DNA of 7,064 nt from Enterovirga sp. (GTDB lineage Bacteria > Pseudomonadota > Alphaproteobacteria > Rhizobiales > Beijerinckiaceae). The notes beneath the pieces are model-generated. The model was not told where the DNA came from, searched no databases, and was given only the letters and a program-made list of their open reading frames with translations. How positions within the stretch are numbered: the stretch's first letter is position 1; the number at the start of each line of letters is the position of its first letter. Below are positions 6,976-7,064 of the stretch, one piece after another. The DNA is taken from positions 1 to 7,064 of the forward strand of contig JAQGJZ010000336.1 of assembly GCA_028290385.1 (NCBI GenBank). The letters run 5' to 3'. The translations under genes and the position numbers were made by a program.

Positions 6976-7064
6976 TCAGTAGATCCCGCTGTAGATCGGA
7001 CGCTGGGGCGGCAGGAGGTTGATGGCCGGGAGCGGCGCGGCTCCGCCGCGGGCCATCGGCGTCG
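6976..7064 (-). CDS. C-terminal tail of an unidentified protein (5' part outside window)
   Basis: On the minus strand an open frame enters from the right edge and ends at TGA (6978-6976). Only 29 codons are visible: a Pro/Ala-rich stretch with PLPAINLLPPQRP, ending in IYSGIY. A low-complexity, proline-rich end with a tyrosine terminus suits an exported or cell-envelope protein, but nothing here identifies the family. In many Hyphomicrobiales the gene before tmk is a D-alanyl-D-alanine carboxypeptidase (DacF-like) near rlpA, so that is the leading guess by synteny alone. The short distance to tmk suggests it belongs to the same operon. It could also be a chance open frame, though the fit of stop position and orientation to the operon argues otherwise. 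Confidence 0.5.
   Translation of the reverse strand, partial: TPMARGGAAPLPAINLLPPQRPIYSGIY

Noticed and set aside
1..7064. A new defence, toxin-antitoxin or mobile system
   Set aside because: All genes but the 29-codon fragment at the right edge match housekeeping families. MazG here is the two-domain cellular enzyme, not part of a mazEF-type pair, and the only small frames are shadows.

Overview
The window is about two-thirds G+C and carries housekeeping genes only. Protein styles and gene order (an operon reading tmk, holB, metG, tatD, MBL hydrolase) point to an alphaproteobacterium, most likely order Hyphomicrobiales. A Methylobacterium-like genus is possible, but the sequence alone does not settle it. 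No transposase, phage gene, CRISPR array, tRNA or rRNA is visible.

Layout from left to right. Positions 1-984 (+) hold the C-terminal three-quarters of the ribosome-associated GTPase HflX. Convergent to it, and sharing a CTAG stop-codon overlap, is mazG (981-1880, -), a two-domain NTP pyrophosphohydrolase. A 112-base AT-rich gap (1881-1992) follows. Then comes a tightly packed minus-strand operon, transcribed right to left: the end of an unidentified gene (6976-7064), tmk (6234-6932), holB (5177-6241), metG (3599-5149), tatD (2790-3596) and a PhnP-like metallo-beta-lactamase-fold hydrolase (1993-2793). tmk/holB and tatD/MBL overlap, and metG/tatD are two bases apart, so translational coupling is likely. 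The operon mixes dTTP supply (tmk), the replication clamp loader (holB), Met-tRNA charging (metG), a TatD nuclease and a phosphodiesterase-type hydrolase. HflX and MazG add ribosome rescue and nucleotide-pool cleaning.

The most notable element is not a gene. At 1903-1930, in the gap between mazG and the MBL gene, lies a 28-base sequence with the architecture of a XerC/XerD dif site: an 11-base arm ending CATAA, a 6-base centre GATATA and an 11-base arm beginning TTATG. If this is the chromosomal dif, the window covers the replication terminus, where chromosome dimers are resolved. Two things fit. hflX on the left and all six genes on the right are transcribed toward the site, with mazG the only exception. 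Four of five octamers matching the E. coli FtsK-orienting consensus GGGNAGGG also lie to the right and point at it. I see no evidence for a previously undescribed multi-gene system here.
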